From: Phyllobacterium sp. 628 | GTDB taxonomy: Bacteria > Pseudomonadota > Alphaproteobacteria > Rhizobiales > Rhizobiaceae | DNA length: 64,000 nucleotides | Direction of reading: 5' to 3' | NCBI RefSeq assembly: GCF_014189505.1 | Contig: NZ_CP050301.1 | Coordinates: 1,619,501-1,683,500 of the forward strand | In this document: in pieces, positions 16,285 through 25,809 of the stretch | Numbering within the stretch: the first letter of the stretch is position 1 | How the letters are laid out: every line of letters begins with the position of its first letter | Notes under the pieces: generated by a model | Told to the model about the DNA's origin: nothing | Database searches by the model: none | What the model saw: the letters and a program-made list of their open reading frames with translations, nothing else | Program-made: the position numbers and the translations under genes

Positions 16285-17433
16285 ATGACATATGGCAGCA
16301 TCGGCGGATTCGCTCACGAGAAATTCTCCGCTGCACGGGAAGCCTTCGAAGCCAACTTCGCCAATGGCGAAGAAATCGGTGCTTCATTCTGCGCAACTGT
16401 CGAAGGCGAGACAGTTATCGACCTTTGGGGCGGGTATGCCGACGAGACGAAAACAAGGCCGTGGAAGAGCGATACCATTGTCAATGTCTACTCCACCACC
16501 AAGACCATGACGGCGCTGACCGCGTTGCTTCTGGCAGACCGGGGTGAACTCGATTTTTCTCTGCCTGTGGCCAAATACTGGCCGGAATTTGCAGCAAACG
16601 GCAAGGGCGGGATCACTGTTGCCCAGCTGATGAGCCACACGTCGGGCCTGTCAGGCTGGCATCCGGCAGTGAGCGGCCAGGATTTTTATGACTGGGAAAA
16701 GGTAACGTCGATGCTCGCTGCACAAGCGCCCCTGTGGGAGCCGGGAACGGCATCGGGCTATCACGTCTATACATTCGGATTTCTCATCGGCGAAGTGGTG
16801 CGCCGCATCACCGGTAAGAGCCTTGGAACCGTTTTCCGCGAGGAGATCGCCGAGCCGCTGGGTGCCGACTTTTCCATCGGTTTGCCGGAAACGGAGGATG
16901 ACCGCGTCGCCGATCTCGTGCCGTCGGGTTCTGTGCCCAGCGCTGCGGGTGTTGAAATGAGCGATGTGCAGAAAATCACATGGATCGACACGCAGACTGA
17001 GGTTGCATCCACCCGCACCCGTGCGTGGCGGGGTACCGAAATCCCGTCCGTCAACGGGCATGGCAATGCCCGTTCCATCGCGGAAATTCATGCCCTGCTC
17101 GCCAATGGCGGCGTGGCCAAAGGCAAGCGCCTCCTGTCTGAAGCGGGTTGCCGCAAAGCGCTGGAACAGCAGATCGATGGCCCTGATCTGGTCATGCGCA
17201 ACATGGAGGTGCGCTTTGGTTTGGGTTTTGGTCTTCCCAGTCCGATTTTGACCCTTGCGCCCCCCAATCCCAACAGTCTGTTCTGGGCTGGCGGCGGCGG
17301 TTCCTTCATTCTTATCGACATGGATGCGCGTACGACCTTTGCCTATGCCATGAACAAAATGCGCTTTTCGTTTATTGGCGACGAGCGCTCGTTTCGCATC
17401 ATCCACGCCATGTGGCAGGCTTTGGGTACGTAA
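16285..17433 (+). CDS. Serine hydrolase of the beta-lactamase/penicillin-binding fold (EstB-like)
   Basis: The 382-residue protein belongs to the class C beta-lactamase-like esterase family. The SxxK nucleophile motif is YSTTKTMTA (Ser70, Lys73 from the ATG at 16285), the second motif is near SGYHVY (Tyr159), and a Gly-rich end WAGGGGSF replaces the usual KTG-type triad. No signal peptide is seen, which favours a cytoplasmic esterase or amidase over a true beta-lactamase. The ATG is preceded by TTGGGGG; a TTG four codons upstream is less likely. It converges on a LysR gene only six bases away. Confidence 0.82.
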   Translation: MTYGSIGGFAHEKFSAAREAFEANFANGEEIGASFCATVEGETVIDLWGGYADETKTRPWKSDTIVNVYSTTKTMTALTALLLADRGELDFSLPVAKYWPEFAANGKGGITVAQLMSHTSGLSGWHPAVSGQDFYDWEKVTSMLAAQAPLWEPGTASGYHVYTFGFLIGEVVRRITGKSLGTVFREEIAEPLGADFSIGLPETEDDRVADLVPSGSVPSAAGVEMSDVQKITWIDTQTEVASTRTRAWRGTEIPSVNGHGNARSIAEIHALLANGGVAKGKRLLSEAGCRKALEQQIDGPDLVMRNMEVRFGLGFGLPSPILTLAPPNPNSLFWAGGGGSFILIDMDARTTFAYAMNKMRFSFIGDERSFRIIHAMWQALGT

Positions 17434-17439
17434 CTGTTT

Positions 17440-18339
17440 TCAATCCATCATCTTAGGTAAAGCCGCTGCCAATGCATCGACTGCAAACCGCACTTTCAGC
17501 GGCAGATGCGGTGTCTGCAGCCATAGGGCGTGGCAGTCATAGGGCAGTTCCGGCTCATGCCGCAAAAGCTGGACCAGTGTACCTGTCCGAAGCCGCTCGC
17601 GCACCAGCCAGCTTGGCAGCCACGCCAGCCCCAAGCCGATCGATGCGGCGTCGGCCACAGCATCCAGATCGTCGATTCTCAGCCGGGAGACCGGCATGAC
17701 CTCTATCGGAGGCTGGTCCTCATGTTGAAACACCCACGGGCGAAGCCGGCCGGACCGGTGATAGACAACGGCCCTGTGTCTGCTTAGATCCTCTATTTGT
17801 TCGGGACTGCCATGCTTCTCGATATAAGAAGGTGAGGCGCAAACAATCATGCGCTGGCGGGCGACACGGCGCGCGATCAGTCCGGCCTTGTCTTCAAGTT
17901 CGCCGGTGCGGATCGCCAGATCATAACCATCCTCGGCAAGATCGGAAAAGCGGTCGCTCAATGACAAATCGAGTTCCAGCGCCGGATATCGCTGTGCCAG
18001 CTCCATCAAAACCGGGGCAACACAGCGCCGTCCGAAGTGAACAGGCATGGTGACGCGCAGTTTGCCGCGTGGCTCGGTCAGGTGATCGGCTGCCAATGCA
18101 TCCGCAGCGTCCGCTTCAGCCAGCACAATACGGCAGCGGTCGTAATAGGCACGTCCAAAATCTGTCAGGCTCTGGCGGCGCGTAGTGCGGTTGAGCAGGC
18201 GCATGCCAAGGCGCTCTTCCAGAAAGCGGACATGTTTGCCGATCATCGGTGCTGACAGGCTGAGCGCATCGGCTGCTGCCGCGAACGAGCCTAGATCGAC
18301 GGCTCTGACAAACACGGACATGCTGACGAGACGGTCCAT
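17440..18339 (-). CDS. LysR-family transcriptional regulator
   Basis: The ~299-residue protein has a LysR helix-turn-helix (SVFVRAVDLGSFAAAADALS, HVRFLEERLGMRLLNRTTRR) and a complete effector-binding domain starting at RGKLRVTMPVHF. The sequence is of the common CrgA/DhcR-like branch. The ATG at 18339 is preferred to a TTG two codons upstream. It is divergent from the quinone oxidoreductase gene with a 102-base spacer, so that gene is the likely target. Its 3' end nearly touches the convergent serine hydrolase gene. Confidence 0.88.
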   Translation of the reverse strand: MDRLVSMSVFVRAVDLGSFAAAADALSLSAPMIGKHVRFLEERLGMRLLNRTTRRQSLTDFGRAYYDRCRIVLAEADAADALAADHLTEPRGKLRVTMPVHFGRRCVAPVLMELAQRYPALELDLSLSDRFSDLAEDGYDLAIRTGELEDKAGLIARRVARQRMIVCASPSYIEKHGSPEQIEDLSRHRAVVYHRSGRLRPWVFQHEDQPPIEVMPVSRLRIDDLDAVADAASIGLGLAWLPSWLVRERLRTGTLVQLLRHEPELPYDCHALWLQTPHLPLKVRFAVDALAAALPKMMD

Positions 18340-18441
18340 ATTCAAAACTCTCAGTTTCGACTGTTGTGCTTATACACCCATTTATCCCGTTATCCCGCGC
18401 TGTCATAGCTCATTCAGTTCAATTATTTTGGAGTTATGACG

Positions 18442-19431
18442 ATGAGCCGTGTTGTTCGCTTTCATGAGCGTGGTGGCCCTGATGTGTTGCGCATCGAAGA
18501 TATCGATATTCCTTTGCCCGGTCCGGGCGAGGTGCAAATCCGCGTCAAGGCAATCGGTCTGAACCGGGCCGAGAGCCTGATGCGTTCAGGCACTTATATC
18601 GAGAACCCGCCTTTGCCCTCCGGTCTTGGCCTTGAAGCAGCAGGCATCGTCGCGGCAGTGGGCGAGGGTGTGACGGACTTTGCAGCGGGCGATGCGGTCA
18701 GTGTTGTGCCGCCGGTCCAGATGTTCCGCTGGCCAGCCTATGGCGAGCTTGCCACCTATCCCGAGGCGCTTGTCATCAAGCATCCGCCGTCACTTGGCTG
18801 GGAAACGGCGGCGGCGGTCTGGATGCAATATCTCACCGCTTACGGCGCGCTGGTCGATATCGCAAACATTTGTCCCGACGATTTTGTCGTTATCACCGCT
18901 GCCTCCAGCAGTGTCGGGCTTGCTGCTATCCAGATTGCCAATATGGCTGGTGCGACAGCTATCGCGGTGACCCGGACATCGGAAAAGAAGCAGGCCTTGC
19001 TCGACGCCGGTGCTGCGCATGTCATTGCCTTGGCGGAAGAAAATCTCGAAACGCGGCTGCACGAGATTGCTGGCCCTGATGGAGTGCGCGTGGTGTTCGA
19101 TCCCATTGGCGGACCGATATTTGAAGCGCTGACAGCGGCGATGTCGGTTGGCGGCATTCTGCTTGAATATGGTGGCTTGAGCCCTGAAGCGACTCCTTTT
19201 CCACTGTTCACGGTGTTGAAAAAGAGCCTGATATTGCGCGGCTATCGTGTTTACGAAATCACACAGGATGCAGGGCGGCTTGCCGCTGCCAAGACATTCA
19301 TTCTCAACGGTCTGGCGACAGGTTCGCTTAAGCCGGTCATCGCCAGGATCTTTCCGTTTGAACAGATTGTCGAGGCGCACCGCTATCTCGAGTCGAACCA
19401 GCAATTCGGCAAGATTGTCGTGACGGTTTGA
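18442..19431 (+). CDS. Zinc-independent quinone oxidoreductase / MDR-family alcohol dehydrogenase-like
   Basis: The ~329-residue protein is an MDR enzyme: FHERGGPDVLRIEDIDIPLP at the N terminus, GLGLEAAGIVAAVGEGV, a Rossmann segment VVITAASSSVGLAAIQIANM and VVFDPIGGPIFEAL. The zinc-binding Cys/His residues of alcohol dehydrogenases are not apparent, placing it with quinone oxidoreductases that use NADPH. The second ATG (18442) has better spacing to GGAG than the first (18436). It is divergent from a LysR regulator. Confidence 0.87.
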   Translation: MSRVVRFHERGGPDVLRIEDIDIPLPGPGEVQIRVKAIGLNRAESLMRSGTYIENPPLPSGLGLEAAGIVAAVGEGVTDFAAGDAVSVVPPVQMFRWPAYGELATYPEALVIKHPPSLGWETAAAVWMQYLTAYGALVDIANICPDDFVVITAASSSVGLAAIQIANMAGATAIAVTRTSEKKQALLDAGAAHVIALAEENLETRLHEIAGPDGVRVVFDPIGGPIFEALTAAMSVGGILLEYGGLSPEATPFPLFTVLKKSLILRGYRVYEITQDAGRLAAAKTFILNGLATGSLKPVIARIFPFEQIVEAHRYLESNQQFGKIVVTV

Positions 19432-19565
19432 AGACCGAGTGCCGTCTAAAGCAGCGCAATTTTTGTGATGTTGTGGACGGCACGCGCACCCTCCATCTTG
19501 TCAATGTTCATATTTTGTTCTAATTTGTTTCCTTCATTTCTCATGCCCGTTGCAGGAGTACGCAC

Positions 19566-20156
19566 ATGCAACATGAGTTTGATTTGAACGATGGCTGGGC
19601 GAATAGGCCGTGGCAACCTGAAAATGCGGACCGGATGTTCTTCGGTCTGATGACTGGATCTTCAATTTCTGATCGCGTGAGCACACGAAGGACGCAGCTC
19701 GTCAGCGCTTTAAACTTGGATGCCCGGGGATATATCAGCGAGGATCGGTTTCATGTCTCGTTGCTATGGGTGAGTGATCGTGAGCGCCTGCGGTCCCAGG
19801 AAGTGCTTGCGGCCAGGCTGGCAGGCAATGCGGTGGCCATGACGCCGTTCGAGCTCACCTTCGATAGGGCCCGCAGCTTTCCAGGTGGTAAGAGAAACCA
19901 CTGCCCGTTTGTGCTGCTCGGGGAAGGTGACGGTGTCCGACAACTTTATCAGCGGCTCGGATCAGCCATGATCGCTAACGGTTTGCGGACGAGGATGGGT
20001 GATTACTGCCCGCATCTAACGCTCCTCTACGACCAACGCTTCGTTACACAGCAGGAGATTGAGCCCATCCGTTTCAAGGTGAATGAGTTTTTCCTTATCC
20101 ATAGCAAACGGGGATTGTCCGAATACGAAATACTGGACCGCTGGACATTGCATTGA
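19566..20156 (+). CDS. 2H phosphoesterase (2'-5' RNA ligase family)
   Basis: The 196-residue protein has two HxS/T-type motifs, FHVSLLW (residues ~62-68) and PHLTLLY (~153-159), which form the paired active site of the 2H phosphoesterase superfamily. Spacing and length suit the LigT/ThpR-like branch. Members cleave or join 2',5'- or 2',3'-cyclic nucleotide bonds; the substrate here is not predictable. The gene is a single unit, with a purine-rich GCAGGAG before the ATG. Confidence 0.8.
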   Translation: MQHEFDLNDGWANRPWQPENADRMFFGLMTGSSISDRVSTRRTQLVSALNLDARGYISEDRFHVSLLWVSDRERLRSQEVLAARLAGNAVAMTPFELTFDRARSFPGGKRNHCPFVLLGEGDGVRQLYQRLGSAMIANGLRTRMGDYCPHLTLLYDQRFVTQQEIEPIRFKVNEFFLIHSKRGLSEYEILDRWTLH

Positions 20157-20165
20157 AGTCAGGCT

Positions 20166-20200
20166 GGCAGTCCCGCAGCTTCGCTGGTTACGGGACTGCC
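20166..20200. other. Hairpin between convergent genes
   Basis: A perfect 10-bp stem GGCAGTCCCG/CGGGACTGCC (20166-20175 with 20191-20200) with a 15-base loop lies between the convergent stops at 20156 and 20217. There is no T-tract, so it may be a weak bidirectional terminator or an mRNA 3' stabiliser. Confidence 0.5.
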
Positions 20201-20216
20201 GCCATCAATAGCTTGC

Positions 20217-20693
20217 TTAGATCGTCTTCACATAATCCCTGACCTGATCAAGCACCGTGCCCCAGCCATCGTAAAAGCCCATATCTTCATGCTTTTGCCG
20301 GGTGGCTTCGTCTACATGCATCGCCATCGCGGTGTATTTCGTACCGTTGCCATGCGGTTCGAAGGTGGTGATTGCGGTGATGAATGGCTGGCTGGACGGG
20401 CGATAACCGGGAAGCAGCGCATTGGTCCATACCAGCCGCTCATTCGGCACGATATCGAGATAGCAGAAGAGATTGATGGCCTGCTCGCCTTCTGGTGACT
20501 GCATCACGGTACGGAAAATGCCGCCGGGGCGCAGGTCAATCTCGCATTCCGGGATGTGCCAGGGTTTTGGCGTGAACCATTGTGCCACGTGCTCGGGCAT
20601 GGTCCAGGCCTTCCAGACCAGTTCGGGCGGCACATCGACCGTGCGTTCAAGCACAAGATCAAGTTTCGGATCGGGTTTGGGCAATCGTGTCAT
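20217..20693 (-). CDS. SRPBCC/AHSA1 domain protein
   Basis: The 158-residue protein is an AHSA1 family member: [20 protein letters not shown], then [30 protein letters not shown], and a closing helix [16 protein letters not shown]. It overlaps the upstream ArsR gene by four bases, just as the other ArsR-AHSA1 pair in this window does, but the two pairs are only distantly alike. Function is probably ligand binding in a regulatory or detoxification response. Confidence 0.88.
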   Translation of the reverse strand: MTRLPKPDPKLDLVLERTVDVPPELVWKAWTMPEHVAQWFTPKPWHIPECEIDLRPGGIFRTVMQSPEGEQAINLFCYLDIVPNERLVWTNALLPGYRPSSQPFITAITTFEPHGNGTKYTAMAMHVDEATRQKHEDMGFYDGWGTVLDQVRDYVKTI

Positions 20694-21052
20694 GGTTTTT
20701 CCTCCTCCTTGAGGGTCAACAGATAATCATCGAGCTGATCGAGACGGCGCTCCCACAGCGCCCGCTGTTCGCTCAGCCAGTCCTCGGCCATTTTCAGGCG
20801 GGCCGGGGCGATCTGATAAGTCCGCACGCGGCCTGTTTTGCGCGAGTGCACGAGGCCGCAGCCTTCCAGAACCCGCAAATGTTCAACGAAAGATGGCAGC
20901 GCCATATCGAAAGGCGAGGCGAGTTCACTCACCGAAGCCGGACTTCTGTTCAGGCGCTCCAGCACATGCCGCCGGGTCGGATCAGCCAGCGCGCGAAATA
21001 CCGCATCAATCGGAGGGATAGCTGGATCTGGAAGGGCGGTGCGCGGCGTCAT
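20690..21052 (-). CDS. ArsR-family regulator
   Basis: The ~120-residue winged-helix protein has [40 protein letters not shown] and the wing [16 protein letters not shown]. No metal-binding Cys motif is present. The ATG at 21052 gives the normal N terminus; a GTG at 21097 would add 15 residues. Its 3' end overlaps the AHSA1 gene by four bases. The upstream 300 bases (21053-21352) contain no gene I can support; an AT-rich promoter-like stretch lies at about 21100-21140. Confidence 0.87.
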   Translation of the reverse strand: MTPRTALPDPAIPPIDAVFRALADPTRRHVLERLNRSPASVSELASPFDMALPSFVEHLRVLEGCGLVHSRKTGRVRTYQIAPARLKMAEDWLSEQRALWERRLDQLDDYLLTLKEEEKP

Positions 21053-21352
21053 GGTGGCGGCTTTTCCGATTGTGTTGCATCTGCTTTTCAAGGCCACGAT
21101 AAATCGGATTAAAACTTAGGGCAATACCTTAGTGTTATTTTATGCACCGGGAGTGCCCGAGAGAAACACCATACGGAATCGCAGGCCGTCACGGCGCAAC
21201 CTTTGTGCAATGTGCATCGCTTAATTTACGGCACGAACAGATATGCCGGGCTTTGGGAACTGGATGCGGGCCACTTCCGATCCTTGCGACACGCAAGTGC
21301 AAGCCCGGTATTTCTGCTGACGTGTCTGAAACCCTGTATTGATTGGTTCAAA

Positions 21353-21445
21353 GTGTTGCGAATTTTGTTGGTGGAAGATCCGCTCTGCAGCATCGATGAT
21401 AAAATCCACGCCGGCGTTACGCATCTATTCATGTGCTTCGTCTGA
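21353..21445 (+). pseudogene. Remnant of an OmpR-type response regulator gene
   Basis: The frame beginning GTG at 21353 encodes VLRILLVEDP, the unmistakable first beta strand and acidic pocket of a response regulator receiver domain. After about ten codons the similarity stops. A second short stretch, KIHAGVT and the overlapping frame IHVLR, resembles the C-terminal wing of an OmpR-type DNA-binding domain. The frame ends in TGA whose last base starts the kinase ATG (TGATG), the usual overlap of such operons. A full regulator needs ~220 codons and only ~30 remain, so the middle seems deleted. The N-terminal match is seen; the deletion is inferred. Confidence 0.45.
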
Positions 21446-22467
21446 TGGATGATGCCAGGCCGCATTCTCTGACATGGCATCTGATGAAACGCCTGCTTCT
21501 GATGCAGGGCGTGATGCTGGTCGTTTGCATTACATTGGTCATCGGCACCCTGGCGTGCACGGGGCTCTTGCGAGCTGTGGATGCTCCCGGCGCGGTGTTG
21601 GCGCGCGTGGTTTTTCCTGATGTGCTTCTGATCGCTTTTGCTATGTTCCTGATCACTCATTTTGTGGTGCGCCGCGCCCATATCGGTCTGGCAAACGTGG
21701 CGGCCGAAGCGGCGCGTATCGATATCAATGAACGCGGCGCCCGTCTGCGGCTGGATGGAGTGCCACGCGAGGTCACGCCGCTGGTGAATGCCATCAACAC
21801 GGCACTCGCGCAGCTCGATATTGGCTATAACAGTCACAAACGCTTTCTGCTCGATGCAGCACGTGAGCTGACCATGCCCATTGCTGTTTTGCAAACCCGG
21901 CTGGAATCGTTACCGCCCGGCGCAGCCGACGTCCGTTTGCTCGAAGGTGTCGCGCATCTTGCCATCCTCGCTGAACAATTGCTGGACCTGCAGCGTCTCA
22001 GCCACGCCAGTGCACAATTTGCAGCGGTTGATCTGCTTGCCTTAAGCCGACGGGTGGCATCTCAACTTGCACCGATGGCCGTTTCGGCCGGTTATGCCCT
22101 ATCGCTTGAGCCCAATACGAACCGGGCGAGGGTGAACGGGGATGAGAGGGCACTCGAACGGGCCATGATCAATCTCGTGCAGAACGCCATCCAACATGGC
22201 GGGCGCAAAGGCACGATCACCATCCGCGTTGCCAATCCGGCCAGCATTTCCGTTGAGGACGAAGGGCGGGGCATTCCTCCGGGACAACGAAACCTGATTT
22301 TCGAACCCTTTTACCGCCTGCGCGGGCGGGGTCGCGGCGCGGGTCGTGGCCTCAATCTTGTGCGGGAAGCCGTGCAGTTGCATGGGGGAAAGGTTATTGT
22401 GACGCAGGCACCGGGTGGAGGTGCCTGTTTCACTATCAAATTCGCATCCGCATCTGTAATATCGTGA
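21445..22467 (+). CDS. Degenerate sensor histidine kinase lacking the phospho-acceptor His
   Basis: The ~340-residue protein has two transmembrane segments (VMLVVCITLVIGTLACTGLL and VLLIAFAMFLITHFVV), a HAMP-like linker, a dimerisation helix and a HATPase domain. In the H-box, where kinases read AHELRTP, this protein reads FLLDAARELTMP: the histidine is Arg140 (codon CGT at 21862-21864). The ATP-binding parts look intact: NLVQNAIQHGG (Asn247), VEDEGRGIPP, IFEPFYR and a Gly-rich GRGAGRGLNLV lid. With the upstream regulator reduced to a fragment, it may be a pseudokinase or a gene in decay. Start could be GTG 21433 or ATG 21484. Confidence 0.75.
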   Translation: MDDARPHSLTWHLMKRLLLMQGVMLVVCITLVIGTLACTGLLRAVDAPGAVLARVVFPDVLLIAFAMFLITHFVVRRAHIGLANVAAEAARIDINERGARLRLDGVPREVTPLVNAINTALAQLDIGYNSHKRFLLDAARELTMPIAVLQTRLESLPPGAADVRLLEGVAHLAILAEQLLDLQRLSHASAQFAAVDLLALSRRVASQLAPMAVSAGYALSLEPNTNRARVNGDERALERAMINLVQNAIQHGGRKGTITIRVANPASISVEDEGRGIPPGQRNLIFEPFYRLRGRGRGAGRGLNLVREAVQLHGGKVIVTQAPGGGACFTIKFASASVIS

Positions 22468-22595
22468 TGTGATCTCTACATGCTGCCTGAAGAAACTGCT
22501 GTGGATATCTTTGTCGCTGAGAATTTCCGCAATCTTCCCACAATTCTGGCGCGTAATAAGCGGGCTGCGTTAAAAACGTTGGAGCATGAATTTTT

Positions 22596-23183
22596 ATGAC
22601 GGGTAGCGTTTTGACTTTCCTGCGGGCTTTGCTCAGCGATCCGTTTCGCGTCAGCGCCATCGCGCCATCGGGTGCAGCCCTCGCCAGACTGATCACCAGT
22701 GAAATTTCCTCCACTTCCGGCCCAGTACTGGAGCTTGGACCGGGCACGGGTGTGTTTACCGATGCTTTGCTGGCCCGGGGTGTTCGCCCCAAGGATTTGA
22801 CGCTTATCGAATATGGCGCTGAATTCGCCCGATTGCTGCAGTCGCGCTTTCCCGGCATGCGCATCCTGCAAATGGATGCGGCCCAGCTCGATCTGCACGA
22901 ATTCTTTGACATGCAACCTGCGGGTGCGGTCGTTAGCGGCCTGCCGCTTCTCAGCATGACCTCGGATAAGGTCGCCGCTATTCTCGGTGGTGCTTTCAGC
23001 AATCTTCGCCCTGACGGCGCCTATTACCAGTTCACCTATGGTTTTCGCTGCCCTGTGCCCAAGGCGGTGCTTGAGCAGCTGGATTTGGAATCCGTCTGTA
23101 TTGGCCGCGCTTTCCGCAACCTTCCACCCGCTGCGGTATATAGAATCAGCCGCCGGGGTGTGACGGCACCTGTCAGCATCTGA
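22596..23183 (+). CDS. pmtA: Phospholipid N-methyltransferase (rhizobial PmtA type)
   Basis: The 195-residue protein has the features of Sinorhizobium-type PmtA: FLRALLSDPFRVSAIAPSG at the N terminus, SAM-binding motif VLELGPGTGVFTDALL, then SGLPLLSM and YYQFTYGF, with an ending RNLPPAAVYRISRR. PmtA methylates phosphatidylethanolamine three times with S-adenosylmethionine to make phosphatidylcholine, an abundant lipid in Rhizobiales envelopes. It is a soluble protein acting at the inner membrane surface. The gene is on its own 128 bases after the kinase. Confidence 0.82.
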   Translation: MTGSVLTFLRALLSDPFRVSAIAPSGAALARLITSEISSTSGPVLELGPGTGVFTDALLARGVRPKDLTLIEYGAEFARLLQSRFPGMRILQMDAAQLDLHEFFDMQPAGAVVSGLPLLSMTSDKVAAILGGAFSNLRPDGAYYQFTYGFRCPVPKAVLEQLDLESVCIGRAFRNLPPAAVYRISRRGVTAPVSI

Positions 23184-23285
23184 TATCCGCGCTCATAGGA
23201 TCGAGCAGCGATTGATCACCAATGGTGACGGGTCCATCAAATTTATTGTCTTGTCATGTTGCAATGCAGCGATAATGTCCGGCGC

Positions 23286-24437
23286 ATGAGTTCGCAGGCA
23301 TATTCCCCCGTTCGCTTTGCTCTTGGCGGTTTCGTCACCATGGCCGTTGCCATGGGCATTGGCCGCTTTATTTTTACGCCGGTTCTGCCTGCGATGATGC
23401 AAGACCTTTACTTCACCCCGGCCGCAGCCGGGGTCATCGCATCAGCCAATTATATCGGCTATCTCCTTGGTGCCATTGTCGCTGGTTATGGCTGGGCATC
23501 GGGCATCGAACGCCGGGTTGTCCTCATTTCGCTGGCGGTAAGCGCGATGCTTTGCCTCGTGGTGGGGCTGAGCAACAACGTTTTTGAGGTCGCAGTCCTG
23601 CGCTTTTTCGCAGGGATTGTCAGTGCTTTCATGCTGGTCCTTGGCGCCACCATCGTCTTCAGCCATCTTGCCGCTGCCAACCGGCAGGATTTGCAGGCTC
23701 TGCATTTTGCCGGTGTCGGTGCTGGTATCGCGCTGTCAGCCGTGTTCGTAGCCGCCAGTGATATCATGGGATTAAGCTGGCGCATGGACTGGATCGCCGC
23801 TGCGATCTTCTCCTTTCTCGGCTTGCTGGCGGTTTTCTGGCTTATCCCGGAAGGCCCCTTGCGAACCGGAACGGTGGTAAAGGAACCGCCGGTGCGCTGG
23901 ACGGCGGATTTCATCAAGATCAATATCACATATGGCATTTTTGGTTTCGGATACATCATCACGGCCACATTCCTGATCGCCATTATCCGTAACAGCCATG
24001 GCGGCACATTTATGGAGGCAATGGTCTGGCTGCTTACCGGTGCGACTGCCGCCATATCTGTCTGGTTATGGACACCAGTGCTGCGCCGCGTCGGCCCCTT
24101 TGTCGCGGTGGCGTTGGGCTGCCTGATACAGGCGGCTGGTGTCGCGGCCAGCGTGGTGTTGCCCGTGCCTGTCGGGCCACTGCTCGGCGGCGTGCTTCTG
24201 GGCCTCACCTTCATCGTGATTACCGCCTTTGGCTTTCAGGCCGGCCGGTCGATCCTGCCGCAATCACCGCGCCGCGTCATGGCGGTCATGACTGCCGCCT
24301 TCGGTATCGGCCAGATCATCGGACCGCTGGTTGGCGGCTATCTCGCCAATACCACGGGGAATTTTACCGCAGCGACCCTTGCGGCAGCGGCAAGCCTCGT
24401 CATTGGCGCTGTTTTTGCGTTTCTTGCCGGGCGTTGA
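23286..24437 (+). CDS. YbfB/YjiJ-family MFS transporter
   Basis: The ~383-residue membrane protein shows twelve hydrophobic segments. It begins with FALGGFVTMAVAMGIGRFIF, the signature of the YbfB/YjiJ branch of the major facilitator superfamily, including the GIGRF motif in helix 1. The short loop GWASGIERR replaces the usual helix 2-3 motif. The ATG at 23286 is preferred; an upstream ATG at 23256 would add ten residues. The substrate is unknown. A short hairpin CAGCAAT-TTA-ATTGCTG (24444-24460) follows the stop. Confidence 0.85.
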   Translation: MSSQAYSPVRFALGGFVTMAVAMGIGRFIFTPVLPAMMQDLYFTPAAAGVIASANYIGYLLGAIVAGYGWASGIERRVVLISLAVSAMLCLVVGLSNNVFEVAVLRFFAGIVSAFMLVLGATIVFSHLAAANRQDLQALHFAGVGAGIALSAVFVAASDIMGLSWRMDWIAAAIFSFLGLLAVFWLIPEGPLRTGTVVKEPPVRWTADFIKINITYGIFGFGYIITATFLIAIIRNSHGGTFMEAMVWLLTGATAAISVWLWTPVLRRVGPFVAVALGCLIQAAGVAASVVLPVPVGPLLGGVLLGLTFIVITAFGFQAGRSILPQSPRRVMAVMTAAFGIGQIIGPLVGGYLANTTGNFTAATLAAAASLVIGAVFAFLAGR

Positions 24438-24546
24438 ATATTACAGCAATTTAATTGCTGCTGCACACGCTTTGCCCTATTCGTGGTGGTAGTCTCAGAC
24501 CAAATCAACTCTGATTTGACGTCATTTATACGAGGAACCCGCCACC

Positions 24547-25797
24547 GTGTTTGTCTCATTTTTCCCCAAGCCAAAGCTGTTTTTCACATCTGCGGTACTC
24601 TGGTCGCTTGCAGCGGTATTATTATGGTACTTCGGTGGGCGAAATTTTGGTGCCCATTTTGGACTGCCGCCTGCGGCACCAGATGCGCCAGCGATTAGCG
24701 GCATTCCACTTTTTCTATCGACACCGTTCCTTTGGTTTTATGTTTACTACATCGTCGTTGTTTTCGCCTTTTATGGGTTTTGGGCATTTTATAGTCCACA
24801 TAAATGGCAGCAATGGTCCGTTTTAGGATCGGCACTCATTATCTTTGTAACGTATTTTTCCGTTCAAGTGAGCGTTGCGTTCAATGCTTGGTACGGCCCC
24901 TATTATGATCTTATTCAGGCTGCTTTGGCTAAAACAGCACCTGTGACGGCAAAGCAGTTTTATCTTGGTCTCGTAGACATTACCGGCATCGCGCTTCTTG
25001 CTATCGCAGTTGGTTCGCTTAACGCGTTTTTTGTCAGCCATTATGTTTTTCGTTGGCGAACAGCAATGAATGATTTTTACATGGAGCATTGGCAAAAACT
25101 CCGACATATCGAAGGTGCATCACAACGTGTTCAAGACGACACGATGAGATTTTCGAGAACCGTTGAGGGGCTAGGCGTTAGTCTTGTAAGGGCTCTAATG
25201 ACGCTGATCGCTTTTTTGCCCGTTCTGTTTGTTCTCTCCAAAGATGTAACGGAGCTTCCAATAATTGGTGAGATACCCTACGCGCTGGTTTTTGCTGCAA
25301 TAGGATGGTCTGTGTTTGGTACTATTTTTCTAGCGCTCGTTGGTTACAAGCTACCGGGGTTGGAATTTAAGAATCAGCGTGTTGAAGCTGCATACAGAAA
25401 AGAACTTGTTTATGGTGAGGATGATGAGAATAGAGCGCAGCCACCAACGGTAGCAGAGCTATTTGCAAACGTTCGTAAAAATTACTTTCGTTTGTATTTC
25501 AACTATCTATATTTCAATGCAGCTAGCTTTCTTTATACTTGGACCGACAATCTGTTTTCGTTGTTGGTGCTTATTCCGTCGATTGCCGCTGGAAAACTAA
25601 CACTTGGTCTCATGACGCAAATAATGAACGTTTTTGAACAAGTAAGAAGTTCATTTCAATATCTCGTCGCATCGTGGTCAACAATCGTTGAGCTTTTGTC
25701 AATTTATAAACGTCTGAGGGCTTTCGAAGCTGTCATCTATGACGAACCCCTTCCATCTATCGATCAGCACTATCTTGAAACCGGTGTTGAGCATTAA
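24547..25797 (+). CDS. bacA: Peptide transporter BacA/SbmA
   Basis: The 416-residue protein is a full-length SbmA/Bac[21 protein letters not shown], several membrane spans, and conserved segments [48 protein letters not shown] and [16 protein letters not shown]. It imports peptides such as bleomycin, microcins and host defensin-like peptides using the proton gradient; in rhizobia and Brucella it is needed for chronic infection. The start is GTG at 24547 with GAGG upstream. Composition stands out: two 60-base samples inside the gene (from 24901 and 25501) are 42% and 35% G+C, against 72% for a sample in the preceding MFS gene. This suggests acquisition from a lower-GC source. Confidence 0.92.
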   Translation: MFVSFFPKPKLFFTSAVLWSLAAVLLWYFGGRNFGAHFGLPPAAPDAPAISGIPLFLSTPFLWFYVYYIVVVFAFYGFWAFYSPHKWQQWSVLGSALIIFVTYFSVQVSVAFNAWYGPYYDLIQAALAKTAPVTAKQFYLGLVDITGIALLAIAVGSLNAFFVSHYVFRWRTAMNDFYMEHWQKLRHIEGASQRVQDDTMRFSRTVEGLGVSLVRALMTLIAFLPVLFVLSKDVTELPIIGEIPYALVFAAIGWSVFGTIFLALVGYKLPGLEFKNQRVEAAYRKELVYGEDDENRAQPPTVAELFANVRKNYFRLYFNYLYFNAASFLYTWTDNLFSLLVLIPSIAAGKLTLGLMTQIMNVFEQVRSSFQYLVASWSTIVELLSIYKRLRAFEAVIYDEPLPSIDQHYLETGVEH

Positions 25798-25809
25798 CTG
25801 CCACAAGCT

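Noticed and set aside
21142..21342. Frame encoding a Cys-rich 66-residue peptide before the kinase
   Set aside because: No binding site or family. The adjacent frame with RILLVED is a better explanation of the coding traces here.
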